Position numbers and translations under genes: made by a program. A model generated the notes under the pieces. That model was given only the letters and a program-made list of their open reading frames with translations, did not search any database and had not been told where the DNA came from. Positions 26,467-35,205 of a DNA stretch of 52,076 bases are shown here, in pieces. Source of the DNA: DATKZH01 sp035528065 (GTDB taxonomy: Bacteria; Planctomycetota; Planctomycetia; Pirellulales; Thermoguttaceae); the NCBI GenBank assembly GCA_035528065.1, contig DATKZH010000253.1:1-52076 (forward strand), given 5' to 3'. The number at the start of each line of letters is the position of its first letter. Position 1 is the stretch's first letter.

Positions 26467-27228
26467 ATGACCCCATCGGCCGATTCCACGAGCGACGTCA
26501 ACCAGAAGCTGGTCGACCAATACACCGAGATCGCCCGGCTGGCCGGCGGATTGGCCCACGAGATCAAGAACCCGCTCTCCACCATCCGCCTGAACATGGA
26601 GCTGTTGGCCGAGGATTTCAGCGAGTCGGACAACCCTCGCGACCGCCGGGCGCTGTCCAAGGTGCAGGTGGTCCAGCGGGAATGTCAGCGGCTCGAGAAG
26701 CTCCTGGACAACTTCCTCGACTTCGCCAAGGTCCGCCGGCCGAAGCGGAAGCCCACCAACCTCAACGACCAGGTCCGAGAGGTCCTCGATTTCTTCCGGC
26801 CCAAAGCCCGGGAGTGCGGCATCGAGGTGATCGACTACCTGGCCAGCGATCTGCCCACCGTGCTGTTGGACCGCGAATCGTTCCGCGGCTCGCTCTTGAA
26901 CCTGGTGCTCAACGCCCAGCAAGCGATGCCCGACGGCGGTCAACTGATGGTTCGCACCAGCGCCACCGGCGACGGGGTCGCCCTGGACCTGATCGACACG
27001 GGCCGCGGGATGGACGAGAGCACGCGGGCGCACATCTTCGACGCCTTCTTCTCCACGAAGAGCGGCGGCTCGGGCCTGGGGCTGCCCACGGCCCGCAAGA
27101 TCATCGAGGCCCACGGCGGCCGGATCCGGGTCCAGAGCGAACCGGGCCGCGGCACCCAGTTCACCATCAAGCTCCCCGTCCCCGCCCGATTGGCCGCCGT
27201 CCCCGATGTGCCGGCGCAAGAAACTTAG
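26467..27228 (+). CDS. Soluble sensor histidine kinase (NtrB-like core)
   Basis: A 253-aa histidine kinase with only the dimerisation and ATPase domains. The H-box is LAHEIKNPLSTIRLN, with phospho-acceptor His31. The N-box is LLNLVLNAQQAM, and the G-boxes are LIDTGRGMDE and GGSGLGLPTARKI. There is no membrane segment or input domain, so it is cytoplasmic and must sense through a partner or through its short N-terminus. I choose ATG 26467; a TTG at 26431 would add twelve residues. No response regulator lies next to it. It converges with the RmlD-like gene, with 20 bases between their stops. Confidence 0.9.
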   Translation: MTPSADSTSDVNQKLVDQYTEIARLAGGLAHEIKNPLSTIRLNMELLAEDFSESDNPRDRRALSKVQVVQRECQRLEKLLDNFLDFAKVRRPKRKPTNLNDQVREVLDFFRPKARECGIEVIDYLASDLPTVLLDRESFRGSLLNLVLNAQQAMPDGGQLMVRTSATGDGVALDLIDTGRGMDESTRAHIFDAFFSTKSGGSGLGLPTARKIIEAHGGRIRVQSEPGRGTQFTIKLPVPARLAAVPDVPAQET

Positions 27229-27248
27229 CCCCCGCTTCTCCAGGCTCC

Positions 27249-28220
27249 CTACGCCGCGCCTGCCGCGACGGCTGCCTGGGGCACGCAGCATTGGAGCCGG
27301 GCGCGATATCCGTCGGCGGCCTGTTCGGCGAACCGATCAAGCCCTTCGCGGAGCATGGGCATCGGCCGGCCGAGCTCGCGCCGGGCCCGTCGGGTCGAGA
27401 GCGACGTCTCGCGGAGGTGAGCCGAGTCGTCCAGGTCGAGCGGGGCCTCGTCGGCCAACGTGTCGCCGCTTCTCAGGCCGAACGCGGCGGCCAGCTCCAC
27501 GGCAAACCGATACGCGCTTACCCGCTCGGCACCGGCGACGTGGTATCGCCCTTGGAGGCCGCGATGGTAGGCCAGCCGGAGGAGCTCGGCCAGGCAGGTG
27601 GCCAGGATCGGCGTGGCGTGCCGATCGGGATCGAAGCGGGTGGATCGCCCCTCAATGAGCGCCTCCCAGACGCGTTCGGCGAAGCCGGGCGGCGTGCCCG
27701 CCGGGCTCCAGCCGTATGGGTGCGTTCGTACTACCAGCGCGCCGGTCGCCTCCAGGGCGCCTTCCGCTTGACGGGCGGCCCGGGCCAGCGGCTGCCGACT
27801 CGCGGCGGCCGCCCGCTCGTCGTGAAAGAGCCGCGGCCCCGCGAAAACCGCGTCGGTGGAGATCACCGTCAGCCGGCTCCCCACCTCCTGCGAAACCTCG
27901 GCCAGAAGCGCGCAGGTGCGAGCTTCCTGCTCGCCATCCGGACAAGACTCCGGGACGTCCCAACTCCCGCAGGCCATCAGCCCGCAGTGCACGATCCAGT
28001 CGGGCCGCTCCCGATGAATCAGGTCGATCCAATCGGACGAATCCGCCGGCGTCCAGGAGAGCGTGGCGCAGCCGGGCAGCGCGACCGGGTAGCTCTCGAA
28101 CAGCCCCAGAACCTCGAATCGGTCGGCCAACGACAAGGCCAGATTGGCCCCAACCAGGCCCTCGACGCCGGTCACCAACAGCGTCTCGGGATCCGGCTTC
28201 CTTTGCCAGTTGTATTCCAT
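27249..28220 (-). CDS. RmlD-like NAD(P)-binding sugar-nucleotide protein
   Basis: A 323-aa extended short-chain dehydrogenase/reductase fold resembling dTDP-4-dehydrorhamnose reductase (RmlD). It starts at ATG 28220. The N-terminus has the nucleotide loop VTGVEGLVGANLALSLADRF. ISTDAVFAGPRLFHDERA matches the STDYVFDG strand of RmlD. Where RmlD has the catalytic YxxxK, this protein reads PLARAARQAE, so both Tyr and Lys appear to be lost. It may therefore bind a sugar nucleotide without the usual reduction, or use another chemistry. It faces away from the glycan cluster that starts at 28729. Confidence 0.75.
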   Translation of the reverse strand: MEYNWQRKPDPETLLVTGVEGLVGANLALSLADRFEVLGLFESYPVALPGCATLSWTPADSSDWIDLIHRERPDWIVHCGLMACGSWDVPESCPDGEQEARTCALLAEVSQEVGSRLTVISTDAVFAGPRLFHDERAAAASRQPLARAARQAEGALEATGALVVRTHPYGWSPAGTPPGFAERVWEALIEGRSTRFDPDRHATPILATCLAELLRLAYHRGLQGRYHVAGAERVSAYRFAVELAAAFGLRSGDTLADEAPLDLDDSAHLRETSLSTRRARRELGRPMPMLREGLDRFAEQAADGYRARLQCCVPQAAVAAGAA

Positions 28221-28728
<508 letters not shown>

Positions 28729-29478
28729 ATGTTGAAGACCCTGGGAATTGTGGACGCGTGTTACGGATCGCGCGGCTCGAGGGCGAGAGCTGCCCGAAAG
28801 ATGGGCGGCAAGTCGGTCCTGGAGTGGGTGGTTCGCCGAGCCACCGACTGCCAGCGGCTCAACGGGGTGATCGTGGTCACCTCCAGCGCGCCGGAGAACG
28901 ATTTCCTTTCCGAATTGGTCCCCTTGGACGTGCCCGTCTTCGCCGGCTGCCAGGAGGACGCGCTGCGGTGCTTTCTGGCCGCGCTGGAGGACTATCCGGC
29001 GGAGGCGGCGGTTCGGATCTGTGCCCGCAGCCCCTTCATCGACCCCGTGCTCATCGATCGATTGGTGAGCACCGCGGAGGCCGACCCCGAGTGCGACTAC
29101 GTCGGGTACCGATCCCGGGACGGTCGCCCTGCGATCTTGTCGCCCGTGGGGGTTTTTGCCGAGTGGTTTCGCGCAAGCGCTTTGCGTCGGGCGGCGCGCA
29201 AGGCCCGAGCGTCGGAGGATCGCCAGCAGGCGACGCGATACCTCTACCGCCACCCGGAGCGGTTCAAGATCCGCCTGATCCCCGCCCCGGAGCAGATCGA
29301 CCGGGACGACGTGCGTTTGACGGTGGACTTCGAAGAGGACTGGGAACACGCCCTGGCCATCTTCGAAGCCCTTGGGCCCGACGACCTGGATTGGCAACGG
29401 ATTGCCGACCTGCTGGTCCACCAACCCCACTTGCGCAAGAGGATGGCGGCCCTCAACCGCGTCCACGCCAAGGGCTGA
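28729..29478 (+). CDS. SpsF-type nucleotidyltransferase-like protein
   Basis: A 249-aa protein of the cytidylyltransferase (SpsF/CMP-KDO synthetase-like) superfamily, starting at ATG 28729. Visible features are KMGGKSVLEWVVRRATDC, VIVVTSSAPENDFLSELV, VPVFAGCQEDALRCFLAALE, VRICARSPFIDPVLIDRLV and the C-terminal RLTVDFEEDWEHALAIFEAL. The nucleotide-binding loop near the N-terminus (GSRGSRARAARK) departs from the standard RMGSSRLPGK. It probably activates or processes a sugar nucleotide for surface glycan synthesis. It is first in a plus-strand cluster running to 44740. Confidence 0.8.
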   Translation: MLKTLGIVDACYGSRGSRARAARKMGGKSVLEWVVRRATDCQRLNGVIVVTSSAPENDFLSELVPLDVPVFAGCQEDALRCFLAALEDYPAEAAVRICARSPFIDPVLIDRLVSTAEADPECDYVGYRSRDGRPAILSPVGVFAEWFRASALRRAARKARASEDRQQATRYLYRHPERFKIRLIPAPEQIDRDDVRLTVDFEEDWEHALAIFEALGPDDLDWQRIADLLVHQPHLRKRMAALNRVHAKG

Positions 29479-29515
29479 GCGGACCAGCCGGCGAGTCGAA
29501 AGGAATCGAAAGCCG

Positions 29516-30286
29516 ATGGGCGTGAGTCAATTCCCGGCATCGACGCGGGTGGACGACGTTTCCCTGGGCCTGGCCCGCCCTCTGGGCACGCTTCCCAGGC
29601 CGGTCGAGGGGCTGCTGTTCGACATGGGCGACGTCCTGTACGACGCCACCCTCTGGCGCCGCTGGCTTCTCCGCGTCCTCTCCCAGCTTGGCGTGCACAC
29701 CAGCTATCGCAGCTTCTTCCACGTCTGGGATCACGACTTCCTGGACGACGTCTACCGCGGCCGCCGCGAGTTCTGCGAGGCGTTCCAGGCCTTCCTGCTG
29801 TCGGTGGGGCTGTCGCCGGGACAAATCGACGAGGTCGAGGCCGCCTGCCAGGGACGCCGCAACGAGTGGGAGTGGAACGCTCGGCTGTTGCCCGGCGTCA
29901 AACCGACGCTCGCCAAGCTGCACGCGGCGGCAGTGACGATGGGCGTGCTCAGCGATTCGGAATATCCGGCCGCCGTGCTCGGCGAACGACTCGAGCGGCT
30001 CGGCCTGGGGGGCATGTTCCACACGGTGGTCTCTTCACTCGACCTGGAGCGGATCAAGCCCGATCCGGTCTGCTACCGCACGGCGCTTCGGGCCATGGAG
30101 CTTGCGCCCGATCGGGTCGCCTTCGTGGGCCACGATCGCGAAGAGCTGGCCGGGGCCGCCGGCGTCGGCATGGCGACCATTGCCTTCAACTACGACGCGG
30201 ACGCGAAGGCCGACGTGTTCATCACGCGCTTCGAAGAGATCCTCCCCTTGGTTGGCCCTTCCGCCTCGCAACCCGGCCGCGGCTGA
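29516..30286 (+). CDS. HAD-superfamily hydrolase
   Basis: A 256-aa haloacid dehalogenase-like protein from ATG 29516. Motif I is LLFDMGDVLYD, with the nucleophile Asp and the second Asp replaced by Gly, as in some YihX-like members. Motif II is GVLSDSEYP. Motif III/IV is RIKPDPVCYRTALRAMEL followed by VAFVGHDREELAGAAGVGM. HAD enzymes of this type are often sugar-phosphate or nucleotide phosphatases. It lies 38 bases after the nucleotidyltransferase and 7 bases before the next gene, so it belongs to the glycan operon and may dephosphorylate a precursor. Confidence 0.88.
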   Translation: MGVSQFPASTRVDDVSLGLARPLGTLPRPVEGLLFDMGDVLYDATLWRRWLLRVLSQLGVHTSYRSFFHVWDHDFLDDVYRGRREFCEAFQAFLLSVGLSPGQIDEVEAACQGRRNEWEWNARLLPGVKPTLAKLHAAAVTMGVLSDSEYPAAVLGERLERLGLGGMFHTVVSSLDLERIKPDPVCYRTALRAMELAPDRVAFVGHDREELAGAAGVGMATIAFNYDADAKADVFITRFEEILPLVGPSASQPGRG

Positions 30287-30292
30287 GACGAC

Positions 30293-32227
30293 ATGCGCGA
30301 CGCCGCCACGACCCACCGGCTGCTCCTGTTTGCACGACACGACCTGGTCGATCGCGTGCCGGCTCTCGACGGGCCGGCCGTGCTCTTCGAGGGGGCGTGG
30401 CCGGAGGGCGCGCCGCCCGATTCCCCCTCGTCGCTCGACGACCAAATCGACGCCCGATTCGCGTGGATCGACCGCACGGCTTCCCGGCTGGCCGAACAGG
30501 CGTGCGCCCCGCTGTTTTCTTCCGATGGCGAAGAGCCCGGGTTCCCTCCGATCAACGCCGCCTGGCTCAACGCCCTCGCCCTGCGCTACTACCTGGCGAA
30601 GCTGGTCCGGCTGGTGGCCTACTTCACCGAGATTCGGCCGCTCGAACCGGGCGATCGCGTGCGGCTCGTTGCCGCGCGGTGCCGCGACGAGGACTATGCC
30701 TCGTGTATGGCGGAGCTTTGCCGCCTGGCCGGCGCGTCGTGTCGCGTCGAGTGGATCGATCGGCCCGAGCGGCAACCTCAAGCGTTTCCTCTCAACGGCC
30801 GGTGGCGGCGAGGGCTCGCACGGCTCTGCCGACTCCTCGACCCGCCGCGGTCCGCTTCGAAAGCGCCCCATCGGGTCGTGCTTTGCGGCAATCCGAGGTT
30901 TCTCGATCCCGTCTGCCGGGAGTTGCTCGGGCGGGGTTGCCGCGTCTGGTGGCTTTACGATCGGTTTGCGATCCGGTCGTGGCTTCGCTGGCGCCCTTTG
31001 GGGGTGGGACAACTGGTTTGCGAATCGAGCGACGCCGGCGGGAATCGACTGACCCACGCGGTTCCCGAGCGATTGGAATGCCGCGGGGTGAATCTGGCCG
31101 AGCCGGTCCGCCGGTGGCTGGCCGACCGCGAGAGGACCTACGGGCCGCGCCAGACGAGAATCGTCGCACGGATCGACGCCCATTTCCGGCGGGTGCGGCC
31201 GCACGCCGTGGTCCTCACCGACGACGCCACCCCGATGGCCCGGGCCGCGGTCGCGCTGGCCCGGCGACACGGGGCCGCCTCGCTGGTCGTGCAGCACGGG
31301 GCCCCCGTCTGCCGGTTCGGGTTTGCCCCGCTCTCCGCGGATCGGATCCTCGTATGGGGGCGATCGTCCCAGGACCAATTGGCCCGGTGGGGCGTGCCGG
31401 CCGAGCGAATCGACGTGGTCGGCTCGGCGCGGCACCAGCGGTGCGACGACGGGCCGCCGCAAGTCGAGCGGATGGGGTCGACGGACGCCGGCGCGAAAGG
31501 TCGATCGGCGAGCCACCAGGACGCACGGCCGCGAATCCTTCTTTTGGCGACCACGCCCCCGCACGACGATCGGCCCGATGCGGTCGCCCTGCACCTGACC
31601 GGCCGCACCTACGCCGAGATGCTCCGCACGGCGCTGGCCGCCGTGTCGGCGATGCCGGGCGCGGAGCTGATCGTGAAGCTGCACCCTCGGGCCCCCGACG
31701 ACCCGGTCGCGCATGCCGTCTTGTCGGAGTTTCCCGCGGTTCGCCGTCGCGTGGTGAAGAGCGGGGCGGTGGAGCCGTGGTTCGACGAGGTCGACTGCGT
31801 GCTGAGCTGCTTCTCCAGCGCCGGGATCGACGCCACCTTGGCCGGGGTGCCGGTGATCCAGCTCCTGCCGCAGGGCTCCGGCGACGTCCTCCCGCACGAC
31901 GAGTGGGGAATGCTCGGCAGCGCTCGCTCCGAAGCCGAGCTCACGCCGTTGCTCCTCCAAGCCTTGGACACTCGCCGAAAGGCGGTAGGGTGGGTCGAGC
32001 GCAGCGAGACCCACGCCCACACCGGCCGCCCATCGAAGTCAGCTCCCAATCCCAACGTGTTCGCCGACCTCGGCAGCTCGGCCGCTTCGACCATCGCGGA
32101 GGCGATTCTGGCAGCCCGGCAACCTGCCCGGGAAGGCAGCCCCTCCGCCAAGTCGGAATCCCCCGTGCAAGAGACGTCCCAGCCGAAGTCACCCATTGCC
32201 GTGGACACCCTGTCCGCTTCCACCTAG
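30293..32227 (+). CDS. Capsule-type glycosyltransferase (GT-B fold)
   Basis: A 644-aa protein. The C-terminal half has a GT-B fold of the capsule/UDP-GlcNAc-2-epimerase-like kind: SLVVQHGAPVCRF, LVWGRSSQDQLARWGVPAERIDVVGSARH, ELIVKLHPRAPDDPVAHAV, and CVLSCFSSAGIDATLAGVPVIQLLP with its donor-site residues. The N-terminal half is less conserved. After the fold ends (about residue 560) comes a tail beginning AVGWVERSETHAHTG. That tail is encoded by a short repeat (31984-32018), so it is probably an accretion rather than a functional domain. It likely transfers a sugar or sugar phosphate in surface polysaccharide synthesis. Confidence 0.75.
   Translation: MRDAATTHRLLLFARHDLVDRVPALDGPAVLFEGAWPEGAPPDSPSSLDDQIDARFAWIDRTASRLAEQACAPLFSSDGEEPGFPPINAAWLNALALRYYLAKLVRLVAYFTEIRPLEPGDRVRLVAARCRDEDYASCMAELCRLAGASCRVEWIDRPERQPQAFPLNGRWRRGLARLCRLLDPPRSASKAPHRVVLCGNPRFLDPVCRELLGRGCRVWWLYDRFAIRSWLRWRPLGVGQLVCESSDAGGNRLTHAVPERLECRGVNLAEPVRRWLADRERTYGPRQTRIVARIDAHFRRVRPHAVVLTDDATPMARAAVALARRHGAASLVVQHGAPVCRFGFAPLSADRILVWGRSSQDQLARWGVPAERIDVVGSARHQRCDDGPPQVERMGSTDAGAKGRSASHQDARPRILLLATTPPHDDRPDAVALHLTGRTYAEMLRTALAAVSAMPGAELIVKLHPRAPDDPVAHAVLSEFPAVRRRVVKSGAVEPWFDEVDCVLSCFSSAGIDATLAGVPVIQLLPQGSGDVLPHDEWGMLGSARSEAELTPLLLQALDTRRKAVGWVERSETHAHTGRPSKSAPNPNVFADLGSSAASTIAEAILAARQPAREGSPSAKSESPVQETSQPKSPIAVDTLSAST
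31984..32018. repeat. WVERSETH-type inverted repeat inside a gene
   Basis: GTGGGTC and GACCCAC flank GAGCGCAGCGA. This is a widespread intergenic repeat whose translation reads WVERSETH. Here it lies in frame within the 3' end of the capsule-type transferase gene. Confidence 0.75.
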
Positions 32228-32249
32228 CCGGAACGAGGACGAAAGCGAA

Positions 32250-33863
32250 GTGGCCGCAGGTATAGAGACCCTAGACGCCCCGGCGCAAGCCGCATCCGCC
32301 CTGCCCGCGGCGGCGGCCGGCGGCGCATGCGCGCGCGCCCCGGCGGTCCCCGCTCCCGTGACCGGCTGGCGATGCGTGCTGGCCGATTGGGGCGTGGTGG
32401 GCGGGGCCACGGCCGTCTGCCACGTGTTCGGAGCCGCCACGAGCCTCCTCCTCCGCATGCTCCTCGACCCGGCCCAGATGGGGATCTGGCAGGCCCTGAA
32501 GCTCTTCCTCAGCTACGGCAACTACGCCAACCTGGGCATCAGCAAAGGGGCCACGCGAGACTTCACCATCGCGCTGGGCAAGGGCGACACTTCGCAGGCC
32601 AAGCGCGGGCTCGACCTGGCGTTCACCGTGAACACGCTGACCAGCCTGGTCTACGCCGCCGTGCTCGTGGGGGCGGGCGCGTGGATCGGGCTCTCCGGAG
32701 TCGGGCCCTGGGCCGGCGCTTGGGGCGTCGGGCTGGCCGTCGTCGGCATGCTCGCCGTGTTGAGCCGCTACGTCACCTTCCACGTGACCATCCTTCGGGC
32801 GAAGCAGGACTTCAGGACCACCTCGGAGTTGTCCATCCTCGAGGCCGTGCTCACGCTCGCCGCCTGCGGACTGGCCACCTGGCGATGGGGCCTCTGGGGT
32901 CTTTACGTAGGAACGTTGACCGTGCTCCTGGCCGGATTGGGATTTGTCTGGCGGCGCCGGGCCGTCACCTTGGCCTGGGCATGCGACCGAGGCGAAATCC
33001 GGCGGCTCGTGGCCGTCGGCGGCCCGATCCTCCTGGCGGGCACCGTCTCGTCGCTCTTCCGCTCGCTCGACAAACTGATGATCCTCGGCTACCTGAGCGA
33101 TCGCGAGTATCAGCTCGGCTGCTACTCCGCGACCCTGATGGTCACCGTCCAACTCTACGGCCTGGGCAACATGCTCTCCATCGTGATGGGCCCGCGGTAC
33201 GGCGAGGCGTACGGGCGCTCGGGCGACCGCGGCGAGGTGGCCCGGCTTGCGGCCCGGGCGACCGAGCTCTGCGCGGCGGCGATGGCCCTGCCGGCGGCGA
33301 TGGCGATCGTCGTGGCCCCGCCCCTTCTGGCGCGGCTGTTGCCCGACTACCAGGCCGGCCTGGCCCCGCTGGTGTGGCTGGTGCCGGGCGTGGTGGTCCT
33401 GTGCGCGACGCTGCCGGCTTCCCAGTATCTGGTCGCGGTCAATCGTCAGAATCGCGCGCTGGCGGCCGTGGTGATCGCGACGCTATTGGCGGCCGCAGGG
33501 AACCACCTGGCGCTTCGCGGCGGCTTCGGGCTGGTCGGCGTTGCGGCGGCGACGGCGATCGCCCACGCGGCGTACTGGGTGCTGATCGTGTCGATCTCCC
33601 TCTGGCCCGAGCTCGATCGCGCCCACAGGCGGCGCTACCTGGCCATGCTGGGGCTGATGCTTGCTCCGACGGTCATCCTGGCGGTAATCCTGGAGCGACT
33701 GCACCCGGGTATCGAAGCCGACCTCGTCACGACGCTGGCGAAGGCCGGCATGGTGGCGGTCGTTTGGTGCCTGACCGTCTGGGCCGGATGGCATCACGGT
33801 CGTTGGGCCGAAGCGATCCGCGGTCCCGTGGAGGTCCGAGAGCGAACCCACGAGATAATCTGA
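32250..33863 (+). CDS. Oligosaccharide flippase (Wzx/MATE-like)
   Basis: A 537-aa polytopic membrane protein of the polysaccharide-biosynthesis flippase family. I choose GTG 32250, behind GAGGACG; a TTG at 32196 would overlap the upstream gene. About twelve hydrophobic segments are visible, for example LTSLVYAAVLVGAGAWIGL, LAVVGMLAVL and MLGLMLAPTVILAVILERL. LRMLLDPAQMGIWQALKLFL and LGISKGATRDFTIALGKGD are typical of the N-terminal region. Flippases move lipid-linked oligosaccharides across the inner membrane. It sits among glycosyltransferases, as expected for this family. Confidence 0.88.
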   Translation: MAAGIETLDAPAQAASALPAAAAGGACARAPAVPAPVTGWRCVLADWGVVGGATAVCHVFGAATSLLLRMLLDPAQMGIWQALKLFLSYGNYANLGISKGATRDFTIALGKGDTSQAKRGLDLAFTVNTLTSLVYAAVLVGAGAWIGLSGVGPWAGAWGVGLAVVGMLAVLSRYVTFHVTILRAKQDFRTTSELSILEAVLTLAACGLATWRWGLWGLYVGTLTVLLAGLGFVWRRRAVTLAWACDRGEIRRLVAVGGPILLAGTVSSLFRSLDKLMILGYLSDREYQLGCYSATLMVTVQLYGLGNMLSIVMGPRYGEAYGRSGDRGEVARLAARATELCAAAMALPAAMAIVVAPPLLARLLPDYQAGLAPLVWLVPGVVVLCATLPASQYLVAVNRQNRALAAVVIATLLAAAGNHLALRGGFGLVGVAAATAIAHAAYWVLIVSISLWPELDRAHRRRYLAMLGLMLAPTVILAVILERLHPGIEADLVTTLAKAGMVAVVWCLTVWAGWHHGRWAEAIRGPVEVRERTHEII

Positions 33864-33897
33864 GAATACCCACAGCCGCTTGCGGCTTCGCCCCTCC

Positions 33898-33954
33898 TCT
33901 CGTTCCCAGGCTCTGCCTGGGAACGCACTACTTCGAGGCTCCGCCTCGAACGAG
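33898..33954. repeat. Inverted-repeat element, family R3 (inverted copy)
   Basis: CGTTCCCAGGCTCTGCCTGGGAACG is followed by TTCGAGGCTCCGCCTCGAA. It is in opposite orientation to the copy at 34004-34052, so the pair could form one large stem across the start of the next gene. AGCCGCTTGCGGCT (33874-33887) just upstream is another small palindrome. Confidence 0.8.
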
Positions 33955-33970
33955 ATCAACGGAAGCCACG

Positions 33971-34996
33971 ATGACCTGGTACGAAATCGGACAGCACGGA
34001 CGGCCGGCAGAGCCTGCCGAGCATTGCGTTCCCAGGCAGAGCCTGGGAACGAGTACAATCCCCCCTCTGTCCGAACTCGAGCGCCGGTGCCAGAAGCCGG
34101 ACCACCGGCGGGTGGGCAATTGGATGGCCCGGCGGATCAGCCGGCCCGTGGCCCTGCGGATCACGCGCGTGGTCGCTCCATGGGGTATTACGGCCAACGC
34201 GGCGACGCTCGCCGCCTGGGGTTGCGGCGCGGCCGCGGCCGCGGCGTTCGGCGGGGGAACGGTTGGGGGCTGGCTCGTCGGTGCCGGCCTGCTCCAAGCG
34301 TGGTACCTGCTGGACCACGTCGACGGCCAGCTCGCCCGGCTCCGTGGCACCGCCTCGCTCGACGGCGTCCAGCTCGATTACCTGATGCACCACACGGTCA
34401 ACCTGCTCGTGCCGCTGGGCGTGGGCTTCGGCCTGTTTGCCGCTGACGCCGAGCCGCTCTGGCTTCTGGGCGGGCTGGCGTGGGGGGTGTCGCTCCTGTT
34501 GATCACGCTCCAGCACGACGCCCGGTACAAGGCGTTCATCCGTCGTCTGAAGCGCGTCCGCGGCCGGCTCCTCGTCGAGGGGGGCGGGGGAGCGCGCCCG
34601 GCTCCGCAGCCGCCCGTGCCCCGCACGCCCCTGCGCCTGATCGCCTGGTCCGCACGCAAGGCGTGCGAGACGCACGTGATCATGAACGTGCTCTCGGCGC
34701 TGGCGATCGGGCAACTGCTCCTCGGCGACGCGGGACTCTGGGCCGGCCGGGCCTACCTGCTCCTGATGGCCCCGCTGGCCGCGACGACCGCCGCCTGGAC
34801 GCTTTGGCGCTCGCAACGCAGGCAGACGGCCGAGGCGGAGTTTGCCGCCTGGTATCGGGTGCCGCCTGACTGCGAGCTGGTTTTTGCCTACGGTTGGTGG
34901 ATCGTCGAGCCGCAAGAGTCGCTTCAGCCCCCAGAAGAAGGGAAAGCTGGGGGTTCTGCGGAAGATTCGACGGCAGGTTCCACACAGTCGTCTTGA
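33971..34996 (+). CDS. CDP-alcohol phosphotransferase-like membrane protein
   Basis: A 341-aa membrane protein with the CDP-alcohol phosphotransferase motif DHVDGQLAR-x8-G-x3-D-x3-H. The final position is normally Asp, the proposed catalytic base, and is His here (codon 34388-34390). The family joins a CDP-activated lipid or alcohol to a polyol or polyol phosphate in the membrane. Several hydrophobic helices follow. The start is uncertain. ATG 33971 would make the first 30 residues partly R3-repeat sequence (HCVPRQSLGTS), whereas GTG 34112 or ATG 34124 (MARRISRPVALRI) would avoid it. A second, motif-intact member lies at 36294. Confidence 0.75.
   Translation: MTWYEIGQHGRPAEPAEHCVPRQSLGTSTIPPLSELERRCQKPDHRRVGNWMARRISRPVALRITRVVAPWGITANAATLAAWGCGAAAAAAFGGGTVGGWLVGAGLLQAWYLLDHVDGQLARLRGTASLDGVQLDYLMHHTVNLLVPLGVGFGLFAADAEPLWLLGGLAWGVSLLLITLQHDARYKAFIRRLKRVRGRLLVEGGGGARPAPQPPVPRTPLRLIAWSARKACETHVIMNVLSALAIGQLLLGDAGLWAGRAYLLLMAPLAATTAAWTLWRSQRRQTAEAEFAAWYRVPPDCELVFAYGWWIVEPQESLQPPEEGKAGGSAEDSTAGSTQSS
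34004..34052. repeat. Inverted-repeat element, family R3
   Basis: CGGCAGAGCCTGCCG is followed by CGTTCCCAGGCAGAGCCTGGGAACG. It falls inside or just before the CDP-alcohol phosphotransferase-like gene, depending on which start is used. Confidence 0.8.
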
Positions 34997-35033
34997 CCCC
35001 GAACGCCACCCGACCCTATGGTGTTCGGTTCGT

Positions 35034-35168
35034 GATAGCAGCCCGTTGAGGAAGTCGAGTGCCACTGCTTGCTTGCAAGCAGTGCCGCTGAGAACCCGGC
35101 GAAAAACACTGCTTGCAAGCAGTGGCACACGTATCGGCCACTGTCGCCTTTTTCAACGGGCTGATAGG
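35034..35168. repeat. MITE-like inverted repeat, family R2
   Basis: Outer arms TAGCAGCCCGTTGAGGAAG and CTTTTTCAACGGGCTGATA enclose two facing copies of CACTGCTTGCAAGCAGTG-type hairpins (35059-35084 and 35107-35128). At about 135 bases with terminal inverted repeats and no coding, it resembles a non-autonomous mobile element. No obvious target-site duplication was seen. Confidence 0.75.
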
Positions 35169-35205
35169 CAGTCCCGAGGCCCGCAGGGAAGCACCCCGCC
35201 TCGCC

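Noticed and set aside
32327..33970. Long N-terminal extension of the CDP-alcohol phosphotransferase frame
   Set aside because: This stretch is the shifted frame of the flippase gene; the phosphotransferase similarity begins only after 34100.
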